Shown here piece by piece: positions 17,251 to 27,103 of a stretch of 64,000 nt of DNA. The notes under the pieces were generated by a model that was not told where the DNA came from, did not search any database, and saw only the letters and a list, made by a program, of their open reading frames with translations. A program made the translations under genes and the position numbers. How positions within the stretch are numbered: the first letter of the stretch is position 1; each line of letters starts with the position of its first letter. Source of the stretch: Pelosinus sp. UFO1 (GTDB taxonomy: Bacteria; Bacillota; Negativicutes; DSM-13327); the NCBI RefSeq assembly GCF_000725345.1, contig NZ_CP008852.1:3092001-3156000 (forward strand). Reading direction: 5' to 3'.

Positions 17251-18534
17251 CTACTTACATATTATTTTCCTAGCCTCACCAATTAAGTACAAAGAACCTG
17301 CAATGCAGATCACATTGCCCTCTCCAGCTAATAATTTGGCTTTATCTAAACCTTCACTAATAGAGTGAGCTACTTCTACATAAGCCGCTTGTATTTCCCG
17401 GGCAACATCCTCTGGCTTGCCCGCCCGCTGAGAGATAGGAGCTACTACAACAACCTTATCCGCAGGACGTATTAGGGTTGTAACAATTGTTTTCACATCT
17501 TTATCTTGTAAAATCCCCAATAAGAATACAATTTCCTTATGACCATAAAATTGATCTAAATTTTCACGCAGCGCTCTTGCTCCATCTGGATTGTGAGCAC
17601 CATCAATAATAATCGTTGGGCTTTTCGATACTATTTCAAATCTTCCAGGCCAACAAACCTTGCGCAAACCTTTTTCAATTGCTAGTAAATCAATTCTTTT
17701 TTCACTTTTCCCTAGGATCAATCCGGTCATAACAGCTACTGCACAATTATTAACTTGATGGCCACCTAGAAGATTAACAGCAAAGCTTCCAATTTCCCCT
17801 TGTTCTTTAAGCTTTACTCCCACTTTTTGATAATACTCATCCATTCCGAGAAAAGTCCCGGAAAAATCCTGTCCATATATATAACATGCTGTAGATTTCT
17901 CCTGAGCAGTTTTTATAATTACCTCTAAGGCGTGTCCTTTAGCTGCTGTAACTACGGGGACCCCTTGCTTAATAATACCGGATTTGTGATGCGCAATTTC
18001 TTCAATGGTGCTGCCACACTTATCCATATGATCTAATGTAACATTTGTAATTACAGATAAAATTGGCATAATAACATTGGTCGAGTCAAGCAACCCACCT
18101 AACCCCACCTCTATAACAGCATACTCTACTTCACACGATGCAAAATAGTAAAATGCTGCTGCTGTTAATACCTCAAACTCTGTTGGATGATCAAAACCTT
18201 GTGATACTATTCTATCCACAAATTGGCTTGTATACGCAATTGCTTGGGCAAATTCCTCTGGTGATGCCTCTTGTCCATCCACAATCATCCGCTCCGTATA
18301 TTCCGCCAAATGGGGTGAAGTATACATGCCCGTTTTTATGCCTCCACTACTTAAAATAGAAGCGAGCATGGCAGTTGTTGAACCTTTACCATTTGTTCCT
18401 GCCACATGAATACTTTTAAACTTTTTTTCTGGATGATCCATTAATTCCAACAGCTTTTCAATTCGCGCTAAACCCAAGTTAATGCCAAACTTATTTAAAT
18501 TTGCTAAGTAGTTTAAGGATTCTTCATATGTCAT
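17251..18534 (-). CDS. folC: Bifunctional dihydrofolate synthase / folylpolyglutamate synthase
   Basis: A 427-residue Mur-ligase-fold enzyme that adds glutamate to dihydropteroate and to folates with ATP. Motifs: P-loop HVAGTNGKGSTTAML (about residue 43), SPHLAEYTERM for the folate loop, NVTLDHMDKCG, and DGAHNPDGARAL in the C-terminal domain. The ATG at 18534 is preferred because AAAGGTGTG fits it; the GTG at 18543 lies inside that ribosome site. It lies downstream of valS in the same direction, the usual valS-folC pairing in Firmicutes, separated here by a palindromic repeat. Confidence 0.94.
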   Translation of the reverse strand: MTYEESLNYLANLNKFGINLGLARIEKLLELMDHPEKKFKSIHVAGTNGKGSTTAMLASILSSGGIKTGMYTSPHLAEYTERMIVDGQEASPEEFAQAIAYTSQFVDRIVSQGFDHPTEFEVLTAAAFYYFASCEVEYAVIEVGLGGLLDSTNVIMPILSVITNVTLDHMDKCGSTIEEIAHHKSGIIKQGVPVVTAAKGHALEVIIKTAQEKSTACYIYGQDFSGTFLGMDEYYQKVGVKLKEQGEIGSFAVNLLGGHQVNNCAVAVMTGLILGKSEKRIDLLAIEKGLRKVCWPGRFEIVSKSPTIIIDGAHNPDGARALRENLDQFYGHKEIVFLLGILQDKDVKTIVTTLIRPADKVVVVAPISQRAGKPEDVAREIQAAYVEVAHSISEGLDKAKLLAGEGNVICIAGSLYLIGEARKIICK

Positions 18535-18561
18535 CCTTGTCACACCTTTCTAATAAAAAAG

Positions 18562-18670
18562 CAATTGAACCACAAAGACACAAAGGACACAAAGGGAACT
18601 ATCATAAACTTCCTTCATACCTACTTTGTGTGCCGCCGCAGCGGCATTGTGCCTTTGTGGTTCTAATTTT
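18562..18670. repeat. Palindromic repeat between valS and folC
   Basis: The left arm AATTGAACCACAAAGACACA and the right arm GTGCCTTTGTGGTTCTAATT are near-complementary, and direct CACAAAG repeats lie inside. A central TGCCGC-CGCA-GCGGCA forms a GC-rich hairpin. There is no coding frame. The element fills the valS-folC gap and resembles dispersed extragenic palindromes; no second copy is in the window. Confidence 0.6.
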
Positions 18671-18700
18671 GCTTTAATATAAATTTTCTTGTTTAGAATA

Positions 18701-21379
18701 CTATAACGTAGACAAATAGGCTAATCTCTCGCGAATGGCTGTTTGTTTTTCTTGGTATTCACCTGCCTTGGCTTTCTCCTTGGCGATGACCTCTGCTGGA
18801 GCTTTGGCGACAAATCCTTCATTAGATAGTTTCCCCTCAATTCGAGCAATTTCTTTGTCCAATGTAGCCAATTCTTTATTCAAACGAGCTGATTCTTTTT
18901 CTACATCAATTAACCCTTTGAGAGGCAAATAGATTTCAACACCACTTACCACAGCAGTCATGGCATTTTCAGGTTTTGCTTCTGCATCACCTAATAATTG
19001 AATCGGTTCTGCAGCAGCCAAAGTTTTCAAGTATGGCAAGTTCGTTGCAAAAACTTCTTGTAGCTCTTTCGCAATAATTTGCAAAATAACCTCACTCTTT
19101 TTCCCTGGTGGCACATTGACTTCGGCGCGCATATTTCGAATGGACTTAATGGTTTCCATAATAGTATTCATTTGGGTTTCTACATCGTCATTCATCAATG
19201 CTGAACTGTCCAATGGCCAATCAGCTACCATAATACTTTGCCCTTCATGAGGCAAGTGCTGCCAGATAGTTTCTGTAATAAAAGGCATAAAAGGGTGTAA
19301 TAGTTTTAGTGTATTTTCAAGTACATACCATAGGACATATTGGGCAGTTGCACGCGCTGTAGATTCTTCTTTATTATATAATCTTGCTTTTGCCATTTCA
19401 ATATACCAATCGCAATACTCATTCCAAATAAACTCATACAGCAGACGAGCTGCTTCTCCTAATTCAAATCGTTCTAAATTACGTGTCACTTCATTCACGG
19501 TCTTTTCATAACGACTTAAAATCCACTTATCTGCTAAGGTAAAGTTGTCTTCCTGCTTTGCCCTTACTCCATAATTGGTTAATGTATCAACACTATCTAC
19601 ATCTTCCAAATTCATTAGCACGAAACGGGAAGCATTCCATAATTTATTGGCAAAGTTACGACTTGATTCTACTCTTTCCCAATAAAAACGCATATCATTT
19701 CCTGGTGTATTGCCAGTTACTAGGGTAAACCGCAAAGTATCTGCACCATTTTTATCGATAACTTCTAATGGATCAATCCCATTCCCTAAAGATTTACTCA
19801 TTTTTCGTCCTTGAGAGTCCCGAACTAAACCATGAATAAAAACATGTTTAAAAGGAATTTCCTTCTTAAACTCTAAACCCATCATGATCATTCTAGCTAC
19901 CCAGAAGAAAATAATGTCATATCCTGTTACTAATACACTGGTAGGATAAAATTGTTCTAATTCCTCGGTATCTTCTGGCCAGCCCATAGTGGAAAAAGGC
20001 CACAAACCGGAACTAAACCATGTATCTAGTACATCCTCATCTTGCTCAATCTTATGACTGCCACACTTTGGACATACGTTAACTTCTTCTCTAGTTACAA
20101 TGGTTTCACCACATTCGCAATACCACGCAGGAATTCGATGCCCCCACCAAATTTGCCGTGAAATACACCAATCCCGTATATTGCTCATCCAATTAATGTA
20201 CGTTTTTGTGAATCGCTCGGGAACAAATTGAATTTCACCTGAAGTCACAGTTTCAATGGCTGGTTCAGCTAGCGACTGCATTTTAACAAACCATTGCTTA
20301 GATACCAAAGGTTCTACAACTGTGGTACAACGTTGGCAATGACCTACTGCATGCATATGATCATCAATTTTCACCAAATACTCTTGCACTTCTAAATCTT
20401 TGACTAAGACCTTACGACATTCATAACGATCTAGTCCTGCATATTTGCCTGTACCTTCTGACATTTTGCCATCGTTATCAATGACTACAATTTGCGGTAA
20501 GTTATGACGTAATCCCATTTCAAAGTCGTTAGGGTCATGAGAAGGAGTAATCTTAACCGCACCTGTACCAAAAGCTTGATCAACATATTCATCGGCAATT
20601 ACGGGAATTAACCTTCCTACTAACGGCAAAATTAAATTTTTACCAATCAAATGGCTATATCTGGTATCCTCTGGATTAACTGCTACTGCGGTATCTCCCA
20701 AAATAGTTTCTGGCCGCGTAGTAGCTACTGTCAAATACTCACCTTCACTCCCCTCTACTGGGTAACGAACATGGTATAAATGACCTGGCTTTTCTTCATG
20801 TTCTACTTCAATATCACTTAAAGCAGTATTGCAGCGTGGACACCAATTGGTTATCCGATTCCCCTGATAAATAAGGCCTTTCTCATATAAAGAAACAAAG
20901 ACTTCTCGTACAGCCTTGGAACAACCTTCGTCCATGGTAAAACGCTCTCGCTGCCAATCACAAGAAGCACCCAAACTTTTCAGTTGTTTAATAATCCTGT
21001 CGCCATACTGTTCTTTCCATTCCCAAACTTTTTCAATAAACTTTTCCCGCCCCATATCATAACGAGAAATGCCTTCCTTTGCTAACATTTCTTCTACTTT
21101 AATTTGAGTAGCAATACCTGCATGGTCTGTTCCTGGCATCCACAATGTATTGTAGCCTTGCATACGGCGAAAACGAATTAAAATATCTTGTAATGCATTA
21201 TCTAAAGCATGCCCCATATGTAGTTGTCCCGTTACATTAGGAGGCGGAATAACAATACTAAAAGGTTTTTTCCCCTTATTTACTTCCTGATGAAAGAAAC
21301 CATTATCTTCCCAATACTTATACCATTTTGCTTCTACCGCTTGAGGGTCATATACTGTTGGAATATTTTTTTCTGTCAA
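18701..21379 (-). CDS. valS: Valyl-tRNA synthetase
   Basis: An 892-residue class I synthetase that charges tRNA-Val and edits misactivated threonine. It has the HIGH-type motif in [16 protein letters not shown] (near residue 45), the KMSKS motif in [14 protein letters not shown] (about residue 525), a CP1 editing domain with [12 protein letters not shown], zinc-type cysteine pairs (CPRC, CECG, CPKCG), an anticodon-binding domain with [12 protein letters not shown], and a C-terminal coiled-coil arm. Length is normal. Expression is set by the T-box leader directly upstream. Confidence 0.97.
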   Translation of the reverse strand: MTEKNIPTVYDPQAVEAKWYKYWEDNGFFHQEVNKGKKPFSIVIPPPNVTGQLHMGHALDNALQDILIRFRRMQGYNTLWMPGTDHAGIATQIKVEEMLAKEGISRYDMGREKFIEKVWEWKEQYGDRIIKQLKSLGASCDWQRERFTMDEGCSKAVREVFVSLYEKGLIYQGNRITNWCPRCNTALSDIEVEHEEKPGHLYHVRYPVEGSEGEYLTVATTRPETILGDTAVAVNPEDTRYSHLIGKNLILPLVGRLIPVIADEYVDQAFGTGAVKITPSHDPNDFEMGLRHNLPQIVVIDNDGKMSEGTGKYAGLDRYECRKVLVKDLEVQEYLVKIDDHMHAVGHCQRCTTVVEPLVSKQWFVKMQSLAEPAIETVTSGEIQFVPERFTKTYINWMSNIRDWCISRQIWWGHRIPAWYCECGETIVTREEVNVCPKCGSHKIEQDEDVLDTWFSSGLWPFSTMGWPEDTEELEQFYPTSVLVTGYDIIFFWVARMIMMGLEFKKEIPFKHVFIHGLVRDSQGRKMSKSLGNGIDPLEVIDKNGADTLRFTLVTGNTPGNDMRFYWERVESSRNFANKLWNASRFVLMNLEDVDSVDTLTNYGVRAKQEDNFTLADKWILSRYEKTVNEVTRNLERFELGEAARLLYEFIWNEYCDWYIEMAKARLYNKEESTARATAQYVLWYVLENTLKLLHPFMPFITETIWQHLPHEGQSIMVADWPLDSSALMNDDVETQMNTIMETIKSIRNMRAEVNVPPGKKSEVILQIIAKELQEVFATNLPYLKTLAAAEPIQLLGDAEAKPENAMTAVVSGVEIYLPLKGLIDVEKESARLNKELATLDKEIARIEGKLSNEGFVAKAPAEVIAKEKAKAGEYQEKQTAIRERLAYLSTL

Positions 21380-21399
21380 AATTAACTCCTCCTACTTTT

Positions 21400-21660
21400 T
21401 GAAAAATAAAAAAGCCCCTTCATCCTAAAAGGACGAAAGAGCATACTTTCGTGGTACCACCTTGTTTCTTCGAGTAAAGGCAAAATAAAGATTTACTCGA
21501 ACTCCAATACCATAACGGGGCATAACCGACTGCACCTACTATAAGTTCAATGCAATAACTCCAGGACTACCTTCCGTTACCCCATTCCGAGAGACCTTTC
21601 AGCCAAGGATCCCCTCTCTATTCGGCGGCAATAACGTACTCCTTCCTATCATCGCTTTTA
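21400..21660 (-). promoter_or_regulatory. T-box riboswitch leader of valS (specifier probably GUA)
   Basis: On the minus strand the leader has the T-box sequence AAGGTGGTACCACG (21450-21463) and a terminator hairpin GCTCTTTCGTCC-TTTTA-GGATGAAGGGGC followed by a T-run. Stem I closes with GCGATGA pairing to TTATTGC and shows the AGTA bulge. The loop opposite holds GGTAG, giving GUA (21568-21570), a valine codon, as the likely specifier. Uncharged tRNA-Val should stabilise the antiterminator and switch valS on. The folding is by eye. Confidence 0.92.
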
Positions 21661-21673
21661 ATATATATACCAT

Positions 21674-21703
21674 ACTATACCTATAATATACAGTCTTTGT
21701 CAA
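21674..21703 (-). promoter_or_regulatory. Promoter of the valS leader
   Basis: Minus-strand TTGACA (21698-21703), an 18-base spacer and TATAGT (21674-21679). It lies just upstream of the first T-box stem, at the position expected for its transcription start. Confidence 0.7.
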
Positions 21704-21734
21704 GATTAGTGAAAAAATACTATGTCGATACTAC

Positions 21735-22313
21735 TTAGGCAAAATCTTTTACAGGAAGCTTCAACAAATGCATCATCTGCAGAAAATTGTCAGCTTTTAA
21801 CTCTTGCCCCGCTAGCAGAGCAATTTTAGCACAAGTTCGTGCATCATGCAGAGCATTGTGATGGTCAAAATCAATCTGAAAGCGCTGAGCTAATGTATTA
21901 AGCTTATAGTTTTCCCCACCAGGCCATGCTTTTTTCGCAATTTGAACTGTGCAACTATGTTTAAAAACTGGCATAGGCAATGAATATTCCCTTAGGACAC
22001 CTCGTAGCACACTAATATCAAAAGTTGCATTATGGGCAATCACAATTTTATTTTCAAGATGCGGACGAATCCGTTCCCACAATTGATCAAAAGTTGGTTT
22101 ATTCACTACATCTTCTGGGTGAATGCCATGCACCTGTATATTACGATAGTCAAATTTAAGAACTGGCGGGCGTATTAAAGAGTAAGCCGATCGGACGATT
22201 TGTCCATTTTCCACTGTTACCGCAGCCATGCTACACACACTAGAACGACTCGCATTGGCCGTTTCAAAATCAATTGCTACGAAATTCATTCTTATTGGCG
22301 CCAACTCGCGCAC
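21735..22313 (-). CDS. DnaQ-like 3'-5' exonuclease
   Basis: A DEDDh exonuclease of up to 192 residues. The motifs are in order: Exo I AIDFETAN with D and E, Exo II VIAHNATFDISVL with D, and Exo III HNALHDARTCAKI with H and D. This is the single-domain form used in DNA or RNA proofreading and turnover; it lacks a polymerase, and the substrate is unknown. The start is unsure: a GTG at 22313 has GAGGAG close by, while the ATG at 22289 gives the typical N-terminus MNFVAIDFE but has no clear site. Stand-alone gene upstream of valS. Confidence 0.82.
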   Translation of the reverse strand: MRELAPIRMNFVAIDFETANASRSSVCSMAAVTVENGQIVRSAYSLIRPPVLKFDYRNIQVHGIHPEDVVNKPTFDQLWERIRPHLENKIVIAHNATFDISVLRGVLREYSLPMPVFKHSCTVQIAKKAWPGGENYKLNTLAQRFQIDFDHHNALHDARTCAKIALLAGQELKADNFLQMMHLLKLPVKDFA

Positions 22314-22457
22314 TTACTCCTCTCCATGATACATTATTTTCTTAGATACATATTCCTTAGTATATCATAATCTCGAGTAACATCGATAGCCTTAATTCAA
22401 CTACATTCTTAAATTGCACTAATACACAAATTACCCAAATTCGCATCCTAGTTAGAA

Positions 22458-23930
22458 TTAGAAGCCCTGAGAGTGAGTAAAGGATATTATAAAAGTACTA
22501 CCCCGCCCCTCTTCGGACTGTACCTCAATACTACCATTATGCTTATTTATAATGCTTTCACAGATTGCTAAGCCCAAACCAGTCCCATTATCCTTTGTTG
22601 TATAGAAAGGATTGAATATTTTCTCTAACTTTTCCTTTGCTATACCACTACCTGTATCAGAAATCGTTACTACAATTTGTTCGTCAACTAAAGTCGTCCG
22701 AATTGTCAACATACCGCTATCATCCATTGATTCAATGCCATTGCGAGTTAGATTAAAAAGTACTTGCTTAATTTCTTTCTCGCTTAATAATTGATCCGGC
22801 AGATTTTCCTCTAAACATAGATCTACTACTACATTATTTTTTGTTGCATCCGTTGCCACAAGAGGAAATGCTTGCCTAATAATAGTATTAATATTGTGTT
22901 TGTTTCGTTCAATTTTGGTATTTCCTGCTAAAGAAAGAAAATCCGTAATAATGCTTTCAATGCGAATTAATTCTCCTAAAACAATATCAAATTGTTCATT
23001 TAAACTAGCTGGTACTTTCGATCCTAAATATTGCAAATATCCCTTAATTACTGTCATTGGGTTACGTATTTCGTGTGCTACGCCAGTTGCCATTTCTCCG
23101 ATGAGATTCAATCTATCCATTTTATATAATGCATGACGCATTTGTTCATATTCTGTAATATCATGAAATATGGCTAGTGCCCCTTTATTTCGACCTTCCA
23201 TGTCTCTTATCGGAATTGCGTTAATCAACATTTGCTTATTCATTATATCTTTAGAGACATTTCTCACCGCGATTCCTCGCACCGCTTTTTGCAAAGGACT
23301 ATCTTTCCACTGAGTGCCAATGTGGGCTGTACGAAATTCAGGGTTTGCACCGATTAATTTTTCTTTTGTAAATCCAGGGAAAAATAAATCAATATAGGCT
23401 TGATTGCCATTTTTAAAATTACCAAGTTCATCTACCATAATAACCGAAAAAGGACAAAGATCAATGAGTTGATTAAAATCCCGAGCTGATTGCACAGCGC
23501 TCAATTGAGACAACTTTCGTATTGTAATATCTCTAACTGTGCATAAAACTGCCTCCACAATTCCCGCAGAACTATATAGAGGATAGAGATAATACTCAAA
23601 ATAGCTGATTCCATAACTTGTTACTTGCGGATCCTTTAACTCATTTTCCACTGGTTGTCCCGTTGAAAAAACAGTTGTAAGGTCCTGTTCTAATTGCTCA
23701 TTATGAGGTAACCCTATTTCTCTACGTTCCTTTCCTTCCATATCAGAAGGTTTTAAGCCGATATAACGTGCTCCAAATCCATTAACAAATAAGTACCTGT
23801 GTTGCTTATCAAATACACTTACTTGGTCTGGAAAACTACATTCCCTAACTGGATTATTAGCGATAATTTTTTCTAACTGTTCCTCTGTTGATTTTAAATT
23901 GCGGATGTACTCTTTAATTGCCCCTGACAC
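22458..23930 (-). CDS. Cytosolic PAS-domain sensor histidine kinase
   Basis: A 490-residue kinase without membrane helices. Two PAS domains (about residues 30-140 and 150-265) precede the HisKA domain with GVAHEIRNPMTVIKGYLQ (phosphoacceptor H286) and the HATPase domain with NLTRNGIESM (N box), SDTGSGI and GTGLGLAI. This layout is common among the orphan sporulation kinases that feed Spo0F/Spo0A, and no response regulator gene is adjacent, so a sporulation or stress input is a fair inference. The ligand is unknown. Confidence 0.85.
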   Translation of the reverse strand: MSGAIKEYIRNLKSTEEQLEKIIANNPVRECSFPDQVSVFDKQHRYLFVNGFGARYIGLKPSDMEGKERREIGLPHNEQLEQDLTTVFSTGQPVENELKDPQVTSYGISYFEYYLYPLYSSAGIVEAVLCTVRDITIRKLSQLSAVQSARDFNQLIDLCPFSVIMVDELGNFKNGNQAYIDLFFPGFTKEKLIGANPEFRTAHIGTQWKDSPLQKAVRGIAVRNVSKDIMNKQMLINAIPIRDMEGRNKGALAIFHDITEYEQMRHALYKMDRLNLIGEMATGVAHEIRNPMTVIKGYLQYLGSKVPASLNEQFDIVLGELIRIESIITDFLSLAGNTKIERNKHNINTIIRQAFPLVATDATKNNVVVDLCLEENLPDQLLSEKEIKQVLFNLTRNGIESMDDSGMLTIRTTLVDEQIVVTISDTGSGIAKEKLEKIFNPFYTTKDNGTGLGLAICESIINKHNGSIEVQSEEGRGSTFIISFTHSQGF

Positions 23931-24075
23931 AATATCTTACCCTCCAAAATTCACCTATCTATCAACATATTACAATATAACGATATGCACAATTTGTAAT
24001 TTTATGGTAATATTTTCATGGTTTTAATTATAATTTAAATTTTTGTGTCTTTAGGGGGAGAAATTTTAAAATTAA

Positions 24076-24130
24076 AAAGAAAAAGACCAAAATACAAGGC
24101 AGAAATAGCCTTTTTTGGGTCTTTTTGTCG
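24076..24130 (-). terminator. Terminator downstream of the permease remnant
   Basis: Nested stem AAAAAGACCAAAA / TTTTGGGTCTTTTT with an inner AAGGC / GCCTT hairpin (24080-24126). On the minus strand it ends in a long T-run. It lies directly after the broken permease gene, which suggests it was that gene's own terminator. Confidence 0.7.
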
Positions 24131-24169
24131 TATAGTTTATAGGTAAACAAAGTAAATATAAATGTGACA

Positions 24170-24298
24170 TAATTTTAAATAATAAAATAAAACTAGCACC
24201 TATAAGAGCAACTTTTGTCCTGTGAATTTTTTCGAAATAATCACTGCATAACATATTACAAACAAAATCAAAGCAATCCAAGCTTGTTCTGATAACAT
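24170..24298 (-). pseudogene. Remnant of an ArsB/SLC13-type anion permease (5' end only)
   Basis: Starting at the ATG at 24298, with AAGGAG seven bases upstream, the frame reads MLSEQAWIALILFVICYAV and then stops after about 31 codons. Shifting frame near the A-rich stretch at 24232 restores EKIHRTKVALIGASFILLF. Together these are the usual first 40 residues of ArsB/NhaD/CitM-type permeases. The other roughly 380 residues are missing, and the sequence passes straight into a terminator. It is a large internal deletion plus a frameshift of a once-functional gene. Confidence 0.7.
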
Positions 24299-24349
24299 GA
24301 TATTCTCCTTACATCTTATTTTAAAAATTTCTTTGGAATTTCTCTATCT

Positions 24350-24393
24350 TTTAAAAAGGCTAAAGGACAGTTTAACTGTCCTTTAGCCTTTTT
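24350..24393 (-). terminator. Terminator after the 77-residue gene
   Basis: AAAAAGGCTAAAGGACAGT pairs with ACTGTCCTTTAGCCTTTTT almost without a loop. There are T-runs on either strand, so it may be bidirectional. It lies about 70 bases past the stop at 24462. Confidence 0.8.
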
Positions 24394-24461
24394 AATCTAA
24401 TGTCTCATTCTATTAAAATCCGAAAAACATATTACTTTAACTTAAAACGTTCGAGCTAACT

Positions 24462-24695
24462 TTACCCTCTTATTAAATACTCTAACAGTATTTTAGTATC
24501 TTCTGGCTCTGAAGCAATAATTTCGATTTCATCAATTTTTGCTTCACTAAATATTTTTGATAATGCTAAGTACTGACACAATTTTGATTTTAAGTTTAAC
24601 CGATCACCTTCTGAAGTTACTAATTCAATCTTCCCCTGACACTTATCAAGGACTTCTAAAAACTTCTCTACATTAGTTATTCCTATAATTTTCAC
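24462..24695 (-). CDS. Conserved small protein, possibly HPr-like fold
   Basis: A 77-residue acidic soluble protein. The pattern of a short N-terminal strand, a helix (VEKFLEVLDKC), a strand pair (GKIELVTSEGD), then LNLKSKLCQYLALSKIF and EIEIIASEPEDTKILLEYL resembles the open-faced beta sandwich of HPr-type proteins. It lacks the phosphorylatable histidine of PTS HPr, so a sugar-transport role is unlikely. It is monocistronic, with its own terminator and AAGGAGG before the ATG at 24695. Function unknown. Confidence 0.6.
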   Translation of the reverse strand: MKIIGITNVEKFLEVLDKCQGKIELVTSEGDRLNLKSKLCQYLALSKIFSEAKIDEIEIIASEPEDTKILLEYLIRG

Positions 24696-24871
24696 AGTAT
24701 ATTCCTCCTTTTTATAAATGGAGCTCCTTAGACCAAGGTATGATAACTATCTCTTCGTCATGCCTCCATTTTTTTCCTGCCTAAAACTCATGCTGCTAGT
24801 TCACATACTACCAATAAAAAAACCGACATATTAACTATATTAATGTCTTATCGTAAGAGGTTATACAAGTA

Positions 24872-24907
24872 GAGCTATTACTCACGTTGTGAATAATAGC
24901 TCTACAC
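24872..24907. terminator. Hairpin downstream of the secreted repeat protein gene
   Basis: TAGAGCTATTA and TAATAGCTCTA form an 11-base perfect stem with a 13-base loop. The following minus-strand sequence is only mildly T-rich, so termination is probable but not certain. The rest of the gap 24696-24960 shows nothing recognisable. Confidence 0.45.
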
Positions 24908-24960
24908 CTAATTTATATTTCCCCTCCAAATTTATAATCTATAATTGATAGACTAGCAAA

Positions 24961-25731
24961 TTAAGGATTGTTTTTTTCTTTGTTGTGTTCGGAATGCATC
25001 GGCCTCTTACCGTTCATCATATCGGATACATGCTTTTCAATGTTTGCTTTCATTTGCTCCGCTTGATCAGCTGAAATTCGCCCTGCCTTCACACCTTTTT
25101 CAATACGCTGCAGCATTTGTTCAACCAAAGTTGTCTTAAGCGTCTCTTCTGATACACCCTGTTCTTTGGCGATCTCCACTAAGGTTTTACCAGTTTTTAT
25201 TTCATTTTTTAGGCTTTCATCACTCATTTTCAACAGTTCTAATAATTTCGTTTTATCAACGGGGGCATGGTGCATTTGTCCATGATTGTGATGCATATTC
25301 CCCTTACCATTCATCATATCTGATACATGTTTTTCGATATCGGCTCTAGTATATGATTTTTTGTTTTCAGGTAATTTACCCTCTTTTGCTCTTTCTTCCA
25401 TATGCTTGGTCATTTGCTCAACCATAAAGTCTTTTAGCACCTGTTCTGATATACCTTGTTCTTTTGCAATAGCAACTAAAGACTTACCTTCTTTCCTTGC
25501 TGCTTCAAAGGTTTGGGCATCTATTTTTAAGAATTGGAGTAACGCTACATGATCTGCGTGATGATCTCTCATGCCTTCTTTTTTACCCGAATCACTTTGA
25601 AAAGATGCAGTTGATTGATTCGTTCTTATGTTCTCTTCTTTATCTGGAGCAGAAGCAGCCATAACTAAACTATTTGCTGTAAGCATTGTTGCAACACTAA
25701 TTGCCAACATCCATTTTTTATTCTTGTTCAT
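24961..25731 (-). CDS. Secreted protein with two tandem 80-residue repeats
   Basis: A 256-residue protein. Residues 1-26 are a signal peptide ending MAASA. Residues 64-143 and 163-242 are two copies of one unit: LLxxLK, then GKxLVxIAKEQGxSEexLKxxxVEQM, a charged linker, and IEKHVSDMMNGK. Histidine-rich stretches (MHHNHGQMHH) lie between the copies. The LAEIAKEQG-type unit is common in secreted Firmicute proteins of unknown role. The ATG at 25731 has AAAGGTGG upstream. It lies about 100 bases after the histidine kinase gene in the same direction and may be a target of, or cotranscribed with, that system. Confidence 0.75.
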   Translation of the reverse strand: MNKNKKWMLAISVATMLTANSLVMAASAPDKEENIRTNQSTASFQSDSGKKEGMRDHHADHVALLQFLKIDAQTFEAARKEGKSLVAIAKEQGISEQVLKDFMVEQMTKHMEERAKEGKLPENKKSYTRADIEKHVSDMMNGKGNMHHNHGQMHHAPVDKTKLLELLKMSDESLKNEIKTGKTLVEIAKEQGVSEETLKTTLVEQMLQRIEKGVKAGRISADQAEQMKANIEKHVSDMMNGKRPMHSEHNKEKNNP

Positions 25732-25828
25732 TATAGTAACCACCTTTTCTTTATCTTTTGTAGTGAAGACCATAGTTGTATTATGAAGCGCTAATTTTAG
25801 AATAACTTTTGATTAAAGAAAAGATGGC

Positions 25829-27100
25829 TTAGTTCTCTTTTGATACTTTGTTAATTGGAATCGATACTGTGAACTTAGTACCCACTCCCAACTGACTTTC
25901 AACCTCTATCTCCCCTCTATGTTTCTCAACAATCCATTTTGCAATTGCCAGCCCAAGGCCTGTTCCCCCTTTATCTCGAGACCTGGCCTTATCTCCACGA
26001 AAAAAGCGATCAAACACTCGGGGTAAATTTTCAGTAGAGATACCACATCCCGTATCCTTCACAGAAAAGACAATATCTTTGTCCACTTTACAAGCAGACA
26101 CGAAAATAGTTCCTCCCTGGGTTGTATACTTAAAGGCATTGTCTAGTAATATAACGATTAATTGATGAATACGTTCTTGATCTGCAATAAGTTCTAACTT
26201 GGGCTCAACATGAGTGGAAAGATTAATTTTATTTAAGTCATCTAATGATCTAAAATGTTCGATTACAATTTGTATTACGTCACTAACATTAATCGGACCT
26301 AAACGCAGATCGGCTTTGTTCGCATCCGATCTTGCCAGGGTTAACAAGCTCGATATTAGTTTAGTCATACGTGCTGATTCCTTCATAATGTTATTAATTC
26401 GATAACTTTCTTGTGCAATCGTACGTTCTGGGTGCCTTAGCATCAACTCAGCATTACTATAAATTCCCGTAATTGGCGAACGTAATTCGTGGGATGCATC
26501 AGCAACAAACTGCTGCTGCTTTTCCCATGCAGCCTCAATAGGTATCATTGCCCGCCTAGCCAAAAGATGCCCAGCTAGTACAATGACAAGCATGCCAGCT
26601 ATTAGTCCCCCAATAATAATCCAGAGAAGATTATTAAGTAGTCCAACCTCAGAGTCAACAATGCTAATCGCGACTACCTCTTTGATCTTAAATTCTTCTT
26701 TAGGGTTCGAAGTCTTATCATTAGGGTAAGGTACGATCAATCCACGATATACATGATTCTCATATTCTATTGTTTGCAATTCCCCTGTACTAATTTGTGA
26801 AGCGATGGCAATAAGATTACTACTCTCTTCTGTCCTAAAGGGTGTTAGATTGACAATATGTCCTTCCTCATCACGCAAGATCAGAAAGATTCTTGGATCT
26901 AATATAGGACGTCCCCTAGGCTGAGAGACACGACCATTTTCAATTCGCACGGAAGAAGCTTGAAACCTCATAGCATCATCCACTTTATCATAAAGCCGAA
27001 ATGACAAATATCCATAAATAATTGAAGTAAGCGTAATAAATATGAGCAAAAATACTAGTGAATTTAAAGCTGTTAACTTACGAAGTGTTTTTTTAAACAT
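25829..27100 (-). CDS. Membrane sensor histidine kinase of a two-component system
   Basis: A 423-residue kinase with membrane helices at about residues 11-31 and 157-179 and a roughly 125-residue external sensor region between them. Then come HisKA (FVADASHELRSPITGIYSN), the N box (LLDNAFKYT), G1 (DTGCGIS), the F box (FDRFFRGDKARS) and G2 (GGTGLGLAIAKWI). A HAMP domain is short or absent. Its gene lies 3 bases after the response regulator gene, so the two form one unit. The signal is unknown. Confidence 0.9.
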   Translation of the reverse strand: MFKKTLRKLTALNSLVFLLIFITLTSIIYGYLSFRLYDKVDDAMRFQASSVRIENGRVSQPRGRPILDPRIFLILRDEEGHIVNLTPFRTEESSNLIAIASQISTGELQTIEYENHVYRGLIVPYPNDKTSNPKEEFKIKEVVAISIVDSEVGLLNNLLWIIIGGLIAGMLVIVLAGHLLARRAMIPIEAAWEKQQQFVADASHELRSPITGIYSNAELMLRHPERTIAQESYRINNIMKESARMTKLISSLLTLARSDANKADLRLGPINVSDVIQIVIEHFRSLDDLNKINLSTHVEPKLELIADQERIHQLIVILLDNAFKYTTQGGTIFVSACKVDKDIVFSVKDTGCGISTENLPRVFDRFFRGDKARSRDKGGTGLGLAIAKWIVEKHRGEIEVESQLGVGTKFTVSIPINKVSKEN

Positions 27101-27103
27101 CTT

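Noticed and set aside
24072-24281. Open frame of 69 residues on the minus strand over the permease remnant
   Set aside because: It has no ribosome site and its only family-like part is the second half of the broken permease N-terminus; it is explained by the pseudogene.
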